34,330 nt of DNA from JANRIZ01 sp033764445 (GTDB lineage Bacteria > Verrucomicrobiota > Verrucomicrobiia > JAWXBN01), in NCBI GenBank assembly GCA_033764445.1, contig JANRIZ010000115.1, positions 1 through 34,330 of the forward strand, written 5' to 3'. Each line of letters begins with the position of its first letter. The first letter of the stretch is position 1. Of this stretch, positions 26,022 through 34,201 are shown in pieces. The translations under genes were made by a program, and so were the position numbers. Below the pieces are notes generated by a model, which saw nothing but the letters and a program-made list of their open reading frames with translations, had not been told where the DNA came from and ran no database searches.

Positions 26022-27112
26022 TGGATATGAACATTGTCATTGCATGCGGAGGGACCGGTGGACATCTGTTCCCCGGACTCGCCGTGGCCGAGGTCCTGAA
26101 GGGCCGGGGTCACGACGTGCTTCTTTTTGTGTCCTCGAAGAGCATTGATGAAAAGGCGCTGGCCTCCCACCGTGAGTTTTCCGTCGAGAAACTGACCGTG
26201 GTGGGGATGCCCCGGCTGCTCTCGTGGAAGTTTGTCGTGTTTGTCTGGAGATTTGTGGCCGACACCCTGCGATGCCTCGGCATATACGGGAGATTCCGCC
26301 CCGCCGCCGTGCTGGCCATGGGCGGATTCACCGCCGTGCCGCCCGTGCTGGCCGCCCGCCTGCGGGGCATCCCCAGCCTGCTCCATGATTCCAACGCGAT
26401 CCCGGGGCGGGCCAACCGGCTGATCGGGCGACTGGTCAGCGCCTCCGCCATCGGACTGGAGGACTGCCGCCCCCATTTCAGGACTCCGAGGGTGGAACTG
26501 ACCGGCACCCCCCTGCGTCGGGCGCTGACCGTGGAGGCCGCAGGCAACCCTGGGGCCTTCGGGCTCGACCCCGCCAAAAAAACCATTCTTGTACTGGGGG
26601 GAAGCCAGGGCGCCAGCGGCATCAACCGGATCGTGTGCTGGTCGCTGGATTTTCTCAAGGACCTGCGGGACCAGTGGCAGTTTGCCCACATTTCCGGTGA
26701 GGCGGATCTGGATTTTGTGACACAGGAATACCGGGAATCGGGACTGACCCATTATGTCGCCGCGTTCACCGCCGAAATGGGCGGGCTGTACCGGATCGCC
26801 GACCTGGTCATCTCCCGATCCGGGGCCGCCTCCCTGACTGAGATCGCGTATTTTGGGCTGCCGAGCGTCCTGATCCCGTATCCCCTGGCGGCCGACGACC
26901 ATCAGACCCGCAACGCACAGGTGTTTGTGAGGGCCGGCGCCTCGCGGATGTTCCGTCAGAACGAGCTGGAGCCGCATCAGTTTGCCGACAGCCTGCGGGC
27001 CATCCTCCATGACGGGGGACTTGCCGACATGGGCCGCCATGCACGGGCCCTGCATATTGCCGATGCCGAACAAAAGGTGGCCGATCTGGTCGTGGAGGTG
27101 GCCGCACGATGA
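26021..27112 (+). CDS. murG: Lipid II synthase MurG (GlcNAc transferase)
   Basis: The 363-residue GT-B glycosyltransferase adds GlcNAc to lipid I on the inner face of the membrane. Motifs are ACGGTGGHLFPGLAVA (8-23), AMGGFTAVPPVLAA (99-112), HDSNAIPGRAN (122-132), GGSQGASGIN (193-202) and the UDP-GlcNAc-binding SRSGAASLTEIAYFGLPSVL with PYPLAADDHQTRNA. HDSN replaces the usual HEQN, a mild deviation. ATG 26021 forms TGATG with the ftsW stop and has AAGG just upstream; ATG 26027 is an alternative. The end overlaps murC-murB by 4 bp (ATGA). Confidence 0.95.
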   Translation: MDMNIVIACGGTGGHLFPGLAVAEVLKGRGHDVLLFVSSKSIDEKALASHREFSVEKLTVVGMPRLLSWKFVVFVWRFVADTLRCLGIYGRFRPAAVLAMGGFTAVPPVLAARLRGIPSLLHDSNAIPGRANRLIGRLVSASAIGLEDCRPHFRTPRVELTGTPLRRALTVEAAGNPGAFGLDPAKKTILVLGGSQGASGINRIVCWSLDFLKDLRDQWQFAHISGEADLDFVTQEYRESGLTHYVAAFTAEMGGLYRIADLVISRSGAASLTEIAYFGLPSVLIPYPLAADDHQTRNAQVFVRAGASRMFRQNELEPHQFADSLRAILHDGGLADMGRHARALHIADAEQKVADLVVEVAAR

Positions 27113-29406
27113 ACGGACCCGTCATTGAGATCATGGGCCGTGCCGGGGCGCGGGTGCACCTGATTGGCGTCGCCGGATCCGGCATGAGCGGACTGGCCCG
27201 GCTGATGCTGCAGGCCGGGATGCAGGTCAGCGGATCGGACCTGAACCGGAGCCAGGAAATCGGGCGTCTTGAGGAGCAGGGCCTGAAATTTTTCAACACC
27301 CACTCCTCCACGCATGTGGGGGGCTGTGATCTCGTTGTGCACTCCTCGGCCATCCAGGAAAGCAATCCCGAGAGGGAGGCCGCCCGCGTCAGCGGAGTGC
27401 CCGTGGCCAAGCGGGCTGAGGCCCTGGCGGCGATCATGGCGCGTAAGACCGGCATCCTGATCGGCGGGATGCATGGGAAAACGACCACCAGTTCCATGAT
27501 GGCCATCGTCCTGCAGAGAGCCGGGCTGAAGTCCGGTCATTATGTCGGGGCCGAAGTTCCCGATCTGGGCGCCAGTGCCACCTTCGGGGAAGGGCCGCAT
27601 TTTGTGGCGGAAGCCGATGAAAGTGACGGCACCATCACCCTCTTTGAGCCGGATTATTCCGTGATCCTGAACATCGAGGAGGAACACATGGATTTCTACC
27701 GGGACATTTATGCCATCATGGAGGCGTTTGAGATTCTCGCCTCCCACACCCGCCGGAAAATCTTTTTTTGTGCGGATGACCGGAATTCGCTGCTGCTGTT
27801 TGCCAACCGTCCCGGAGCGGTGAGTTTTGGGTTCAGCGAGTTTGCTCAGGTCCGGGCCGTCGACGTCCGGACCGAGGCCTTTGGTTCCGTTTTCAAGGTG
27901 GCCCGGGGACAGACGGTGTCTGGCCCCTACCGGCTGAACATTCCCGGGCTCCAGAATGTGTCCAACAGCCTGGCCGTGTTTGCCGTGGGGTTGGAACTCG
28001 GTCTGGAAGCCGATGTGATTGCCGCCGGGCTTGAGGAATTCCAGGGGGCCCGCCGCCGGTTCGAGGTCTGTTACAAGAGCGGCGACTATCTGGTTGTCGA
28101 CGACTACGCCCATCATCCCACCGAAATCCGGGCCACCCTCGCCGCCGCCCGGAGCGGACATTGGAGGCGCATTCTCGCCCTGTTCCAGCCGCACCGGTAT
28201 TCCCGGACCAAATTTCTCAAGGACGAGTTTGCCGGGGCCTTTGAGCATGCCGACCATGTGTTCCTGACCGATATTTATGCCGCCAGTGAAAAGCCCCTGG
28301 AAGGGGTCAGCGCCCGGATCATTGCCGAGGAAATGATCCGCACCGGCAAGGAGAACGTCCATTACGAGGCCCGGTTGGGCGGGTTGTTTGCAAAGGTGGC
28401 CGCCATGGTGCAGCCCGGCGACCTGGTCATCACGCTGGGGGCGGGAAACATCCACAAAGTGGCCTCCCGCCTGGCCGGCGAGCTGAAGACCTACGAGCAG
28501 CTGCGCGGGGAGGTCAGTGCGGAGACCGAGATCCTGCGGCGCGAACCCATGCGCAAACACACCACCATGCATGTGGGCGGGGCGGCGCAATTCTGGGTGG
28601 TGCCCGGAGACGAGAGCGATCTTGGGAAAATCCTGCGATTTGCGCGTCAGAACAGCCTCCCCTGGATCGTTGTGGGACGCGGGTCGAATCTGTTGGTGCG
28701 TGAGAGCGGCATCAGCGGCCTGGTGCTGCATCTGGGCAGTGCCTTTTTCCGCCGCGTGGAGATTCTGGAGGGGCACCGGATCCGGGTCGGTGCCGGGGCG
28801 CGGAACAAGGAGGTGGTCATGCAGCTCAAACGACTCAATCTGGGCGGTTTTGAATATCTGGCCGGCATTCCCGGGAACATCGGCGGAGCGCTCCGGATGA
28901 ATGCCGGGGCGATGGGCGGACAGACCTTTGACGTTGTCGAAAGTGTGCGGTTCATGAATCCCGACGGGGACATCTTTGAAAAGAACGCCGCGGACCTCGA
29001 GGTGTACTACCGCCATGTCCCCAGCCTCGAGAAAAACATCGCCCTGTCGGCCGTCTTGCATGCCCGGGAGGATGACCCCGAACAGATCCGACTCCGGCTG
29101 AAGGCCATGGATGACAAGCGTTGGACCAGCCAGCCCGCCGCCCCCAGTGCGGGATGCATCTTCAAGAATCCGGGCCCCATCGGAGCGGGGCAGCTCATTG
29201 ACGAACTGGGACTCAAGAACACGCGTGTGGGGGGTGTCCGAGTCTCGGATATCCACGGCAATTTCATCATCAACGACCAGAAGGGCACTGCGGACGATGT
29301 GCTGGCCCTGATCGAGGTGGTCAAGGCCCGTGCCCGCCAGCAGCGCGGCATCGAACTGGAAACCGAGGTCATCATTCTGGGGAATCCCGGGGAGGAATTT
29401 GAATGA
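27109..29406 (+). CDS. murC-murB: MurC-MurB fusion: UDP-MurNAc-L-Ala ligase / UDP-enolpyruvyl-GlcNAc reductase
   Basis: One 765-residue frame encodes two enzymes. Residues about 12-460 are MurC: IGVAGSGMSGLA (19-30), GGMHGKTTTSS (119-129), EADESDG (168-174), DDYAHHPTEI (331-340) and FQPHRYSRT (359-367). Residues about 475-765 are MurB: TTMHVGGAAQF, VVGRGSNLLV (521-530, FAD), GIPGNIGGALRMNAG (586-600), PSAGCIFKNP (679-688), and the end GIELETEV with the catalytic Glu753. MurB forms UDP-MurNAc and MurC adds L-Ala, so the fusion joins consecutive steps. The MurB catalytic Ser is replaced by Cys683. No stop or frameshift separates the halves. ATGA overlaps link it to murG and ddl. Confidence 0.95.
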   Translation: MNGPVIEIMGRAGARVHLIGVAGSGMSGLARLMLQAGMQVSGSDLNRSQEIGRLEEQGLKFFNTHSSTHVGGCDLVVHSSAIQESNPEREAARVSGVPVAKRAEALAAIMARKTGILIGGMHGKTTTSSMMAIVLQRAGLKSGHYVGAEVPDLGASATFGEGPHFVAEADESDGTITLFEPDYSVILNIEEEHMDFYRDIYAIMEAFEILASHTRRKIFFCADDRNSLLLFANRPGAVSFGFSEFAQVRAVDVRTEAFGSVFKVARGQTVSGPYRLNIPGLQNVSNSLAVFAVGLELGLEADVIAAGLEEFQGARRRFEVCYKSGDYLVVDDYAHHPTEIRATLAAARSGHWRRILALFQPHRYSRTKFLKDEFAGAFEHADHVFLTDIYAASEKPLEGVSARIIAEEMIRTGKENVHYEARLGGLFAKVAAMVQPGDLVITLGAGNIHKVASRLAGELKTYEQLRGEVSAETEILRREPMRKHTTMHVGGAAQFWVVPGDESDLGKILRFARQNSLPWIVVGRGSNLLVRESGISGLVLHLGSAFFRRVEILEGHRIRVGAGARNKEVVMQLKRLNLGGFEYLAGIPGNIGGALRMNAGAMGGQTFDVVESVRFMNPDGDIFEKNAADLEVYYRHVPSLEKNIALSAVLHAREDDPEQIRLRLKAMDDKRWTSQPAAPSAGCIFKNPGPIGAGQLIDELGLKNTRVGGVRVSDIHGNFIINDQKGTADDVLALIEVVKARARQQRGIELETEVIILGNPGEEFE

Positions 29407-30329
29407 AACGCATCGCCGAGATGAAGGTGGCCGTCCTGATGGGCGGAATCTCCAAGGAGCATGACATTTCGCTCCGGACCGGACGTGCCGTGGCCGAGGC
29501 GCTGGGGAGCCGGGGGATGAACGTGCAGGAGGTCGTCGTGAGATCCGAGAGCGTGGACCTTCCCGCCGGGACCGATGTGGCGTTCATTGCGCTGCATGGG
29601 CGATTCGGGGAGGACGGGCAGGTGCAGGAACTCCTTGAAAGGCGTGGCATCGCCTATACCGGATCGGATGCCGACTATGCGCGGGCCTGTCTGGACAAGA
29701 CCATTTCCAAACGGCGTTTTGTGGCCGCGGGCGTTTCCACCCCCGCCCATGAAATCCTGGAGGGGTCCGGGGCCATGCTCAAATCCCTCCGCATTCCCGT
29801 CGTGATCAAGCCCCCGTTGGAAGGTTCGAGCATTGGAATCGAAATCGTGCGGGAACCCGGCCAATGGGCGGAGGCCTATGCCCGGGCCCTGACCCACGAC
29901 ACCCGGCTGTTGGTGGAGACCTTCGAGGCCGGACGGGAACTGACCGTGGGCATTCTGGGCGGCGAGGTGCTGCCGACCATTGAAATCGTGCCCAAGACGG
30001 AATTCTACAATTTTGAAAACAAGTACACCCAGGGCAAGTCCGAATACCGTGTGCCGGCCGGGCTGGAGCCCGCCGTGCAACAGGAGGTCAACCGGCAGGC
30101 CCGCCTGGCCTTCGGCTCGATCGGGCCCAAGGGGGTGTACGGGCGTGTGGATCTGATTCTTGGGACGGACGGACGCGTGTGGGTTCTGGAAGTCAACACC
30201 ATTCCCGGGATGACCCAGACGAGCCTGCTGCCGAAGGCCGCCGCGGCGGCGGGGATTGATTTTTCCGGACTGTGCCTGCGGATACTGGAGCTTTCGCTCC
30301 GGGCCCGGGGCGTGGCATTTGCCGGTTGA
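29403..30329 (+). CDS. ddl: D-alanine-D-alanine ligase
   Basis: The 308-residue ATP-grasp enzyme makes D-Ala-D-Ala for MurF. It shows VLMGGISKEHDISL (11-24), ALHGRFGEDGQVQ, KPPLEGSSIGI in the ATP-grasp domain, the omega-loop pair KY in FENKYTQGKSEY (typical of D-Ala-D-Ala rather than D-lactate ligases), YGRVDLI and LEVNTIPGMTQTSLLP with the Mg2+ ligands. The length fits DdlB-type enzymes. It starts in an ATGA overlap with murC-murB; a second ATG at 29421 (MKVAVLMGG) is also possible. In chlamydiae, another PVC group, Ddl is fused to MurC; here Ddl is separate and MurB is the fusion partner. Confidence 0.95.
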   Translation: MKRIAEMKVAVLMGGISKEHDISLRTGRAVAEALGSRGMNVQEVVVRSESVDLPAGTDVAFIALHGRFGEDGQVQELLERRGIAYTGSDADYARACLDKTISKRRFVAAGVSTPAHEILEGSGAMLKSLRIPVVIKPPLEGSSIGIEIVREPGQWAEAYARALTHDTRLLVETFEAGRELTVGILGGEVLPTIEIVPKTEFYNFENKYTQGKSEYRVPAGLEPAVQQEVNRQARLAFGSIGPKGVYGRVDLILGTDGRVWVLEVNTIPGMTQTSLLPKAAAAAGIDFSGLCLRILELSLRARGVAFAG

Positions 30330-30347
30330 GCCAGACACAGGAGAACC

Positions 30348-31199
30348 ATGAAAAACATCCATTACAGAAAAAATGCCGGAGTGCGTCAGGAGCTGCTCCA
30401 GTTCAAGGCCAACACACGCCAGAGCCGGGAGGAAAGACGTGACCGCAACACGCGGATCGCCTTCGTGTGTGTGGCGGCGGCCATGTCCATCGCGTTGACG
30501 GTGGTGCTGACGCATTTTGTGGCGCGGAAACTTTTCTATGAAAACCAGGGGTATGTCCTCAAGCACCTGATCATCCAGACCGATGGACAGATGACCGTTG
30601 GGCAGATCCGCGAGTATGCCGGGGTCAGCAAGGGCGAGAACCTCTTTGCCATCGATCTGTCGGAGGTGCGTCGGAGGCTGGAATCCGTGCCCCACATCAA
30701 GGCCGCCGAGATCCGTCGGGAGCTGCCCGAGACCCTGCGCATCCGTGTGCAGGAACGCAAGCCCCTGGCGCGCGTGGTCACCTCCGAGGTGGCGCACCGT
30801 CCGGTGTCGTATTTCATCGATACCGAGGGGGTTTTGATCCTGCCGCGTTCCGGGGAGTCCGTGGAGGTTCCGCAGATTGTCGGACTGAAAATCGAGATGC
30901 CCCGCGAGGGGATGAAGCTGGAGAACCCCGAATTGCTGGCCGCGCTGAGCCTGTTGCAGAGACTGGACACCAGTTATGCCCGGTCGGTCATTGATGTCGC
31001 CGGGGTGGACCTTTCCAAGCCGCGGCAGCTGACGCTGATCACCCAGCAGGGGGCCTCCATCAAATTTCTGACCGAGTATGTCGAGACGCACATTCACCGG
31101 CTTGAGGTGATCCTGAAATTCGCCCAGCAGAATTCCCGGGTCATCCAGACCGCGGACCTGACCATCGATCAGAACGTGCCCGTTGTTTTCAAACCCTAA
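30348..31199 (+). CDS. ftsQ: Cell division protein FtsQ
   Basis: The 283-residue bitopic protein has a basic cytoplasmic tail (1-35), one membrane helix (about 36-57), a POTRA domain (about 69-140, with the GENLFAIDLSEVRRRLESVP block and the ELPETLRIRVQERKPLA strand) and a C-terminal FtsQ beta domain. This is the normal FtsQ layout, and the place between ddl and ftsA is canonical. It recruits FtsL/B and links to FtsWI. ACAGGAGAACC just before ATG 30348 is a clear ribosome binding site. Confidence 0.9.
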   Translation: MKNIHYRKNAGVRQELLQFKANTRQSREERRDRNTRIAFVCVAAAMSIALTVVLTHFVARKLFYENQGYVLKHLIIQTDGQMTVGQIREYAGVSKGENLFAIDLSEVRRRLESVPHIKAAEIRRELPETLRIRVQERKPLARVVTSEVAHRPVSYFIDTEGVLILPRSGESVEVPQIVGLKIEMPREGMKLENPELLAALSLLQRLDTSYARSVIDVAGVDLSKPRQLTLITQQGASIKFLTEYVETHIHRLEVILKFAQQNSRVIQTADLTIDQNVPVVFKP

Positions 31200-31224
31200 A
31201 GAGCCTTGGAGAAAAAACAAAAAT

Positions 31225-32487
31225 ATGAGAAACAAAAGCCAGATTGTCGTGGGACTTGAGGTGGGAACCTCGAAGGTGTGTGCCATAGTCGGGGAAATCC
31301 GTCCCGACGACAACATCCATGTTCTCGGGGTGGGCCGGGCCCAGTCCATCGGGGTCAAAAAAGGTGAGATTGTCGATTTTGAGTATGCCAGCCAGGCGAT
31401 CTATGAGGCGATCCATCAGGCCGAGGAAAAGGCCCAGGTGGAGATCGGCGAGGTGTACCTCAGTGTCACCGGGTCGCATGTGGTCAGCGGCGATTCGCGC
31501 GGACAGGTCGAGGTCAGCGGCGAGGAGGGCGAGGTCTGTCTGGAGGATATTGATGACGTTCTGGAGGAGGCCAAGGACAATTCCCCTTTGAAGGACCGGG
31601 AACTCCTGCATGCGATTCTGGCGCAGTATTATGTCGACGGGAAACAGAAGATCAAAAATCCCATGGGGCAGCTGGGCAAAAACCTGGAGGCCGATTATCA
31701 CATGGTTTACGGGGATGAACTTCGGCTCAAGAACACGGTCAAGTGTGTGAAACATTGTTCGGTCAATATCGAGGGGGCTGTTTTTGCGGCCCTGGCCTCC
31801 GCCCAGGCGGTGCTGACCGAGGAGGACAAGCGCCACGGGGCGATCCTCATCGACGTGGGCGGCGGAACCAGCGACTACATCGTTTACTGCGACGACGCGG
31901 TCAAACACACCGGCGTCCTGGCCGTGGGCGGGGACCATGTCACCAACGACATTTCGCTCGGTTTGAAACCCTCCCTGGCTGTGGCCGAAAGGATGAAAAT
32001 TGAGCATGGCAGCATCGGACTGGAGGACACCCTCAGCGAGGAGACCGTGGTCATGCATCCGGGCAGCGGCTTTGAGGAGCAGTATTACCACAAGGGCAGC
32101 CTGTGCCTGATCATGCGGGCCCGGTACCAGGAGATTCTGGAAATCATCCGGGAGGACATCCGTTCCCGCGGACTGATGCCCTTTGTCGGCCATGGCGTTT
32201 TTCTGACCGGCGGGGCCAGTCAGGTGGAGGGATTGCAGGAACTGGCGGCGGAGGTCTTTGAAATGCCCGTCCGTGTCCAGACCGTGGGTCCCCGTTCCCG
32301 CCATGGGGGCAAAGACAAGGAGGCCCGTCCCGTGCAGAAGGACCCGGAATTTTCCGTGGTGGTCGGACTGCTGAAATACGCGCAACTGGTCGAGGCTGAA
32401 AAGGTCGTCCGGTTCAGGCCTTGGGACCGGTTTGGGGAAAAGATCGCCAAACTGTTCATGTCCGTACGGAGCATCTTTTTTGCCTGA
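31225..32487 (+). CDS. ftsA: Cell division protein FtsA
   Basis: The 420-residue actin-like ATPase tethers FtsZ to the membrane. It has GLEVGTSKVCAIVGE near the N-terminus (phosphate 1), YLSVTGSHV in the SHS2/1C domain, IDVGGGTSDYIVY (phosphate 2), GGDHVTNDIS and FLTGGASQVEGL (adenosine). The C-terminus (PWDRFGEKIAKLFMSVRSIFF) is an amphipathic helix, the membrane-targeting sequence. The frame runs open upstream into ftsQ, but the family start is ATG 31225, with GGAG some distance before it. It is followed after 63 bp by the divergent ftsZ. Confidence 0.95.
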   Translation: MRNKSQIVVGLEVGTSKVCAIVGEIRPDDNIHVLGVGRAQSIGVKKGEIVDFEYASQAIYEAIHQAEEKAQVEIGEVYLSVTGSHVVSGDSRGQVEVSGEEGEVCLEDIDDVLEEAKDNSPLKDRELLHAILAQYYVDGKQKIKNPMGQLGKNLEADYHMVYGDELRLKNTVKCVKHCSVNIEGAVFAALASAQAVLTEEDKRHGAILIDVGGGTSDYIVYCDDAVKHTGVLAVGGDHVTNDISLGLKPSLAVAERMKIEHGSIGLEDTLSEETVVMHPGSGFEEQYYHKGSLCLIMRARYQEILEIIREDIRSRGLMPFVGHGVFLTGGASQVEGLQELAAEVFEMPVRVQTVGPRSRHGGKDKEARPVQKDPEFSVVVGLLKYAQLVEAEKVVRFRPWDRFGEKIAKLFMSVRSIFFA

Positions 32488-32516
32488 CCCCGCCGGGGGG
32501 ATTCCTTTGAGGGAAG

Positions 32517-32546
32517 ACACACACAACACACACAGAGAGGGAGAGA
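32517..32546 (+). repeat. CA/GA simple repeat overlapping the ftsZ Shine-Dalgarno site
   Basis: The ftsA-ftsZ gap contains about nine CA units with one interruption (32517-32534), passing into a GA-rich stretch that contains GAGGGAG (32537-32543), the probable ribosome binding site of ftsZ seven bases before the ATG. No other intergenic stretch in the cluster has such a low-complexity repeat. Confidence 0.7.
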
Positions 32547-32550
32547 CAAA

Positions 32551-33882
32551 ATGTTTGAATTCAAAAATGAGGAAAAGGGGGCCGGAGGGGAGCTGTCCTG
32601 CCGGATCAAGGTGTATGGGATTGGGACCACCGGGCTGCATTGTGTGGACCGGCTGGTCCTGGGGGGACACAGCCAGGTTCCCGTTGTCGGTCTGCATACC
32701 TGTGCCCAGAAACTCGAGGGATCGATTGCCCCGTTGAAGATTCTGCTCGGGGAGCCCGTGTTGAGGGGGGCTGGCGCCGGTGGTGATCCCGAGATGGGGA
32801 CCGAGGCGGCGGAACATTCCGCGGACACCCTGCGCGTGACACTCAAGGGCGCCCAGATGATTTTTCTGACCGGTGCGCTCGGGGGAGGGACCGGTTCGGG
32901 CACCATGCCCGTTCTGGCGCGTGTGGCCCGGCAGGAGGGGATCAAAACGCTGGCCCTGGTCACGATGCCCTTTGCCTTTGAGGGGCGCCGTCGCAATGCC
33001 CAGGCCGAGGAGGCCCTCAAAAACCTGCGGGAAAACTGTGATGTCGTGCTGGTGATGGATCATGGACGTTTTTCAAGTTTTCTCGGGCACATGGGCGGTC
33101 TCAGAGAGGCCTTTGAAAGCATGAATTCCCTGCAGATGAGCCTCCTTCTGGACCTGTGGCGGATGTATTCCTACACGAATGTTTCCCCCGTGGCCCTTGA
33201 GAATCTCCGGACCAGTTTTGGGGGGGACAACCAGGTCCTGTGCGGATTTGCCCTTTCCGAGGGGGAGGCCCCCGGATTCGAGGCCGCCCTCGAACAGGTC
33301 TTTCAAAGTCCGTTGATGGCCAATTCCATCCTGCTCCGCCAGGCCACCGAGGTGCTGGTGAATTTTTCGAGCGGCAGCCAGCTGACCATGCAGCAGGTTC
33401 ACAAGACCCTGGATATGATCAAGGTGAGGACCGGCCCCAAGTCACGCATTGTCACCTCCGCGGTCATCCGGGATGAATTCCATCACAAGATGGGGATTAC
33501 GGTCATCGCCTCTGTTCCTGCCGGTGAGCCCCACATCCATCCCCTGCAGGTACTCTCGAGCCAAGATGAAAAACAGGCGCTGCTTTTTGACGGCGTGGAG
33601 GCGTCCCCGGCGGTGACGGCAAAGGGACCCCTCCCGATTCCGGTCGAACAGGAATTGGCGGCCCATGCCGTGGAGGCCATTGCCGAACTGGCCGCGGAAA
33701 AACGGGCCGAAAAACCCGAGGAAGGCAAGCCGGTCAAGCCCCGGAAAAAATTCACCCGCCAGGAAATCCTCGATTTTCAGGACGTCAAAGGGCGTTTTGA
33801 AAAGCTTGATCCGACCATCGTCAATGGTGAGAACCTCGATATTCCCGCCTTTATGCGCAAGCGAATCGCCGTGAAACGGTAG
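32551..33882 (+). CDS. ftsZ: Divergent FtsZ (tubulin-like division GTPase)
   Basis: The 443-residue protein is next to ftsA at the end of the cluster. Retained FtsZ features: LRGAGAGGDPEMG (71-83), the tubulin signature GGGTGSG (111-117), TMPFAFEGRRRNAQAEE (138-154) and a C-terminal linker ending in LDIPAFMRKR (429-438), the peptide that binds FtsA. Changed features: the T1 loop reads GIGTTGLHC (23-31) where GVGGGGGNA is usual; T2 reads HTCAQKL (49-55) for NTDAQAL; the T6 NDKL becomes HGRF; and the T7 catalytic loop reads PVALEN (213-218) where NxDxxD is expected. It is probably a polymer-forming FtsZ with altered or lost GTP hydrolysis. Position, partner gene and tail argue against a pseudogene. 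A good ribosome binding site precedes ATG 32551. Confidence 0.85.
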   Translation: MFEFKNEEKGAGGELSCRIKVYGIGTTGLHCVDRLVLGGHSQVPVVGLHTCAQKLEGSIAPLKILLGEPVLRGAGAGGDPEMGTEAAEHSADTLRVTLKGAQMIFLTGALGGGTGSGTMPVLARVARQEGIKTLALVTMPFAFEGRRRNAQAEEALKNLRENCDVVLVMDHGRFSSFLGHMGGLREAFESMNSLQMSLLLDLWRMYSYTNVSPVALENLRTSFGGDNQVLCGFALSEGEAPGFEAALEQVFQSPLMANSILLRQATEVLVNFSSGSQLTMQQVHKTLDMIKVRTGPKSRIVTSAVIRDEFHHKMGITVIASVPAGEPHIHPLQVLSSQDEKQALLFDGVEASPAVTAKGPLPIPVEQELAAHAVEAIAELAAEKRAEKPEEGKPVKPRKKFTRQEILDFQDVKGRFEKLDPTIVNGENLDIPAFMRKRIAVKR

Positions 33883-34201
33883 CGGTTCTCATACCAGTGA
33901 CGAATCAGTGTCGGCATCAGGGAATTACATTGGGGTACGGATGGGCAAACATGCGTGTCCCGCTCCAGTCGCACACATTCCTGCTGTCTGGAAGGTCAAT
34001 CCACGTTCTTCAAAATCCGTGTTTCATCCGTGGCTCTCAAAAGGTCTGATGTAATCGGAAGCCACGGATCAAACACGGATGGGTTCGTTCCCTTTGAAAA
34101 TGAAGATATTCCTCCCAGACCCGCTGTCGTTGTGGCGAAGGCGGGTGCCTCCGATTGAAGACAGAATATCATTCATCAATGGTATCAGGCCACTGCCTTG
34201 G
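33883..34201. other. Intergenic region after ftsZ
   Basis: This 319-bp gap lies between converging genes. It contains the long inverted repeat described separately (34015-34080) and a weaker ACCCGC/GCGGGT pair around 34120-34146. No T-run terminator directly follows the ftsZ stop. A short open frame (33955-34158, +) runs through the repeat but looks non-coding. Its less GC-rich, repeat-bearing character suggests a dispersed intergenic element. Confidence 0.5.
34015..34080. repeat. REP-like 21-bp inverted repeat
   Basis: Left arm 34015-34035 (ATCCGTGTTTCATCCGTGGC plus T) and right arm 34060-34080 are reverse complements except for one base, with a 24-nt loop. Each arm itself contains ATCCGTG twice. 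The size, position 132 bp after ftsZ between converging genes, and internal repetition resemble dispersed REP-like palindromes; the transcript would fold into a strong hairpin that could act as a bidirectional terminator or mRNA 3'-end protector. Confidence 0.7.

Noticed and set aside
26977..29256. A 759-codon open frame antisense to murC-murB
   Set aside because: It is a shadow frame of a GC-rich gene; the + strand encodes the recognisable MurC and MurB domains.
32551..33882. Divergent FtsZ as a decaying pseudogene or a TubZ/plasmid-type tubulin
   Set aside because: The frame is complete with an intact tubulin signature and an FtsA-binding tail, and it sits in the standard ftsQ-ftsA-ftsZ order.
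33955..34158. A 67-codon open frame after ftsZ
   Set aside because: It runs through the inverted repeat, has no ribosome binding site and no recognisable composition.
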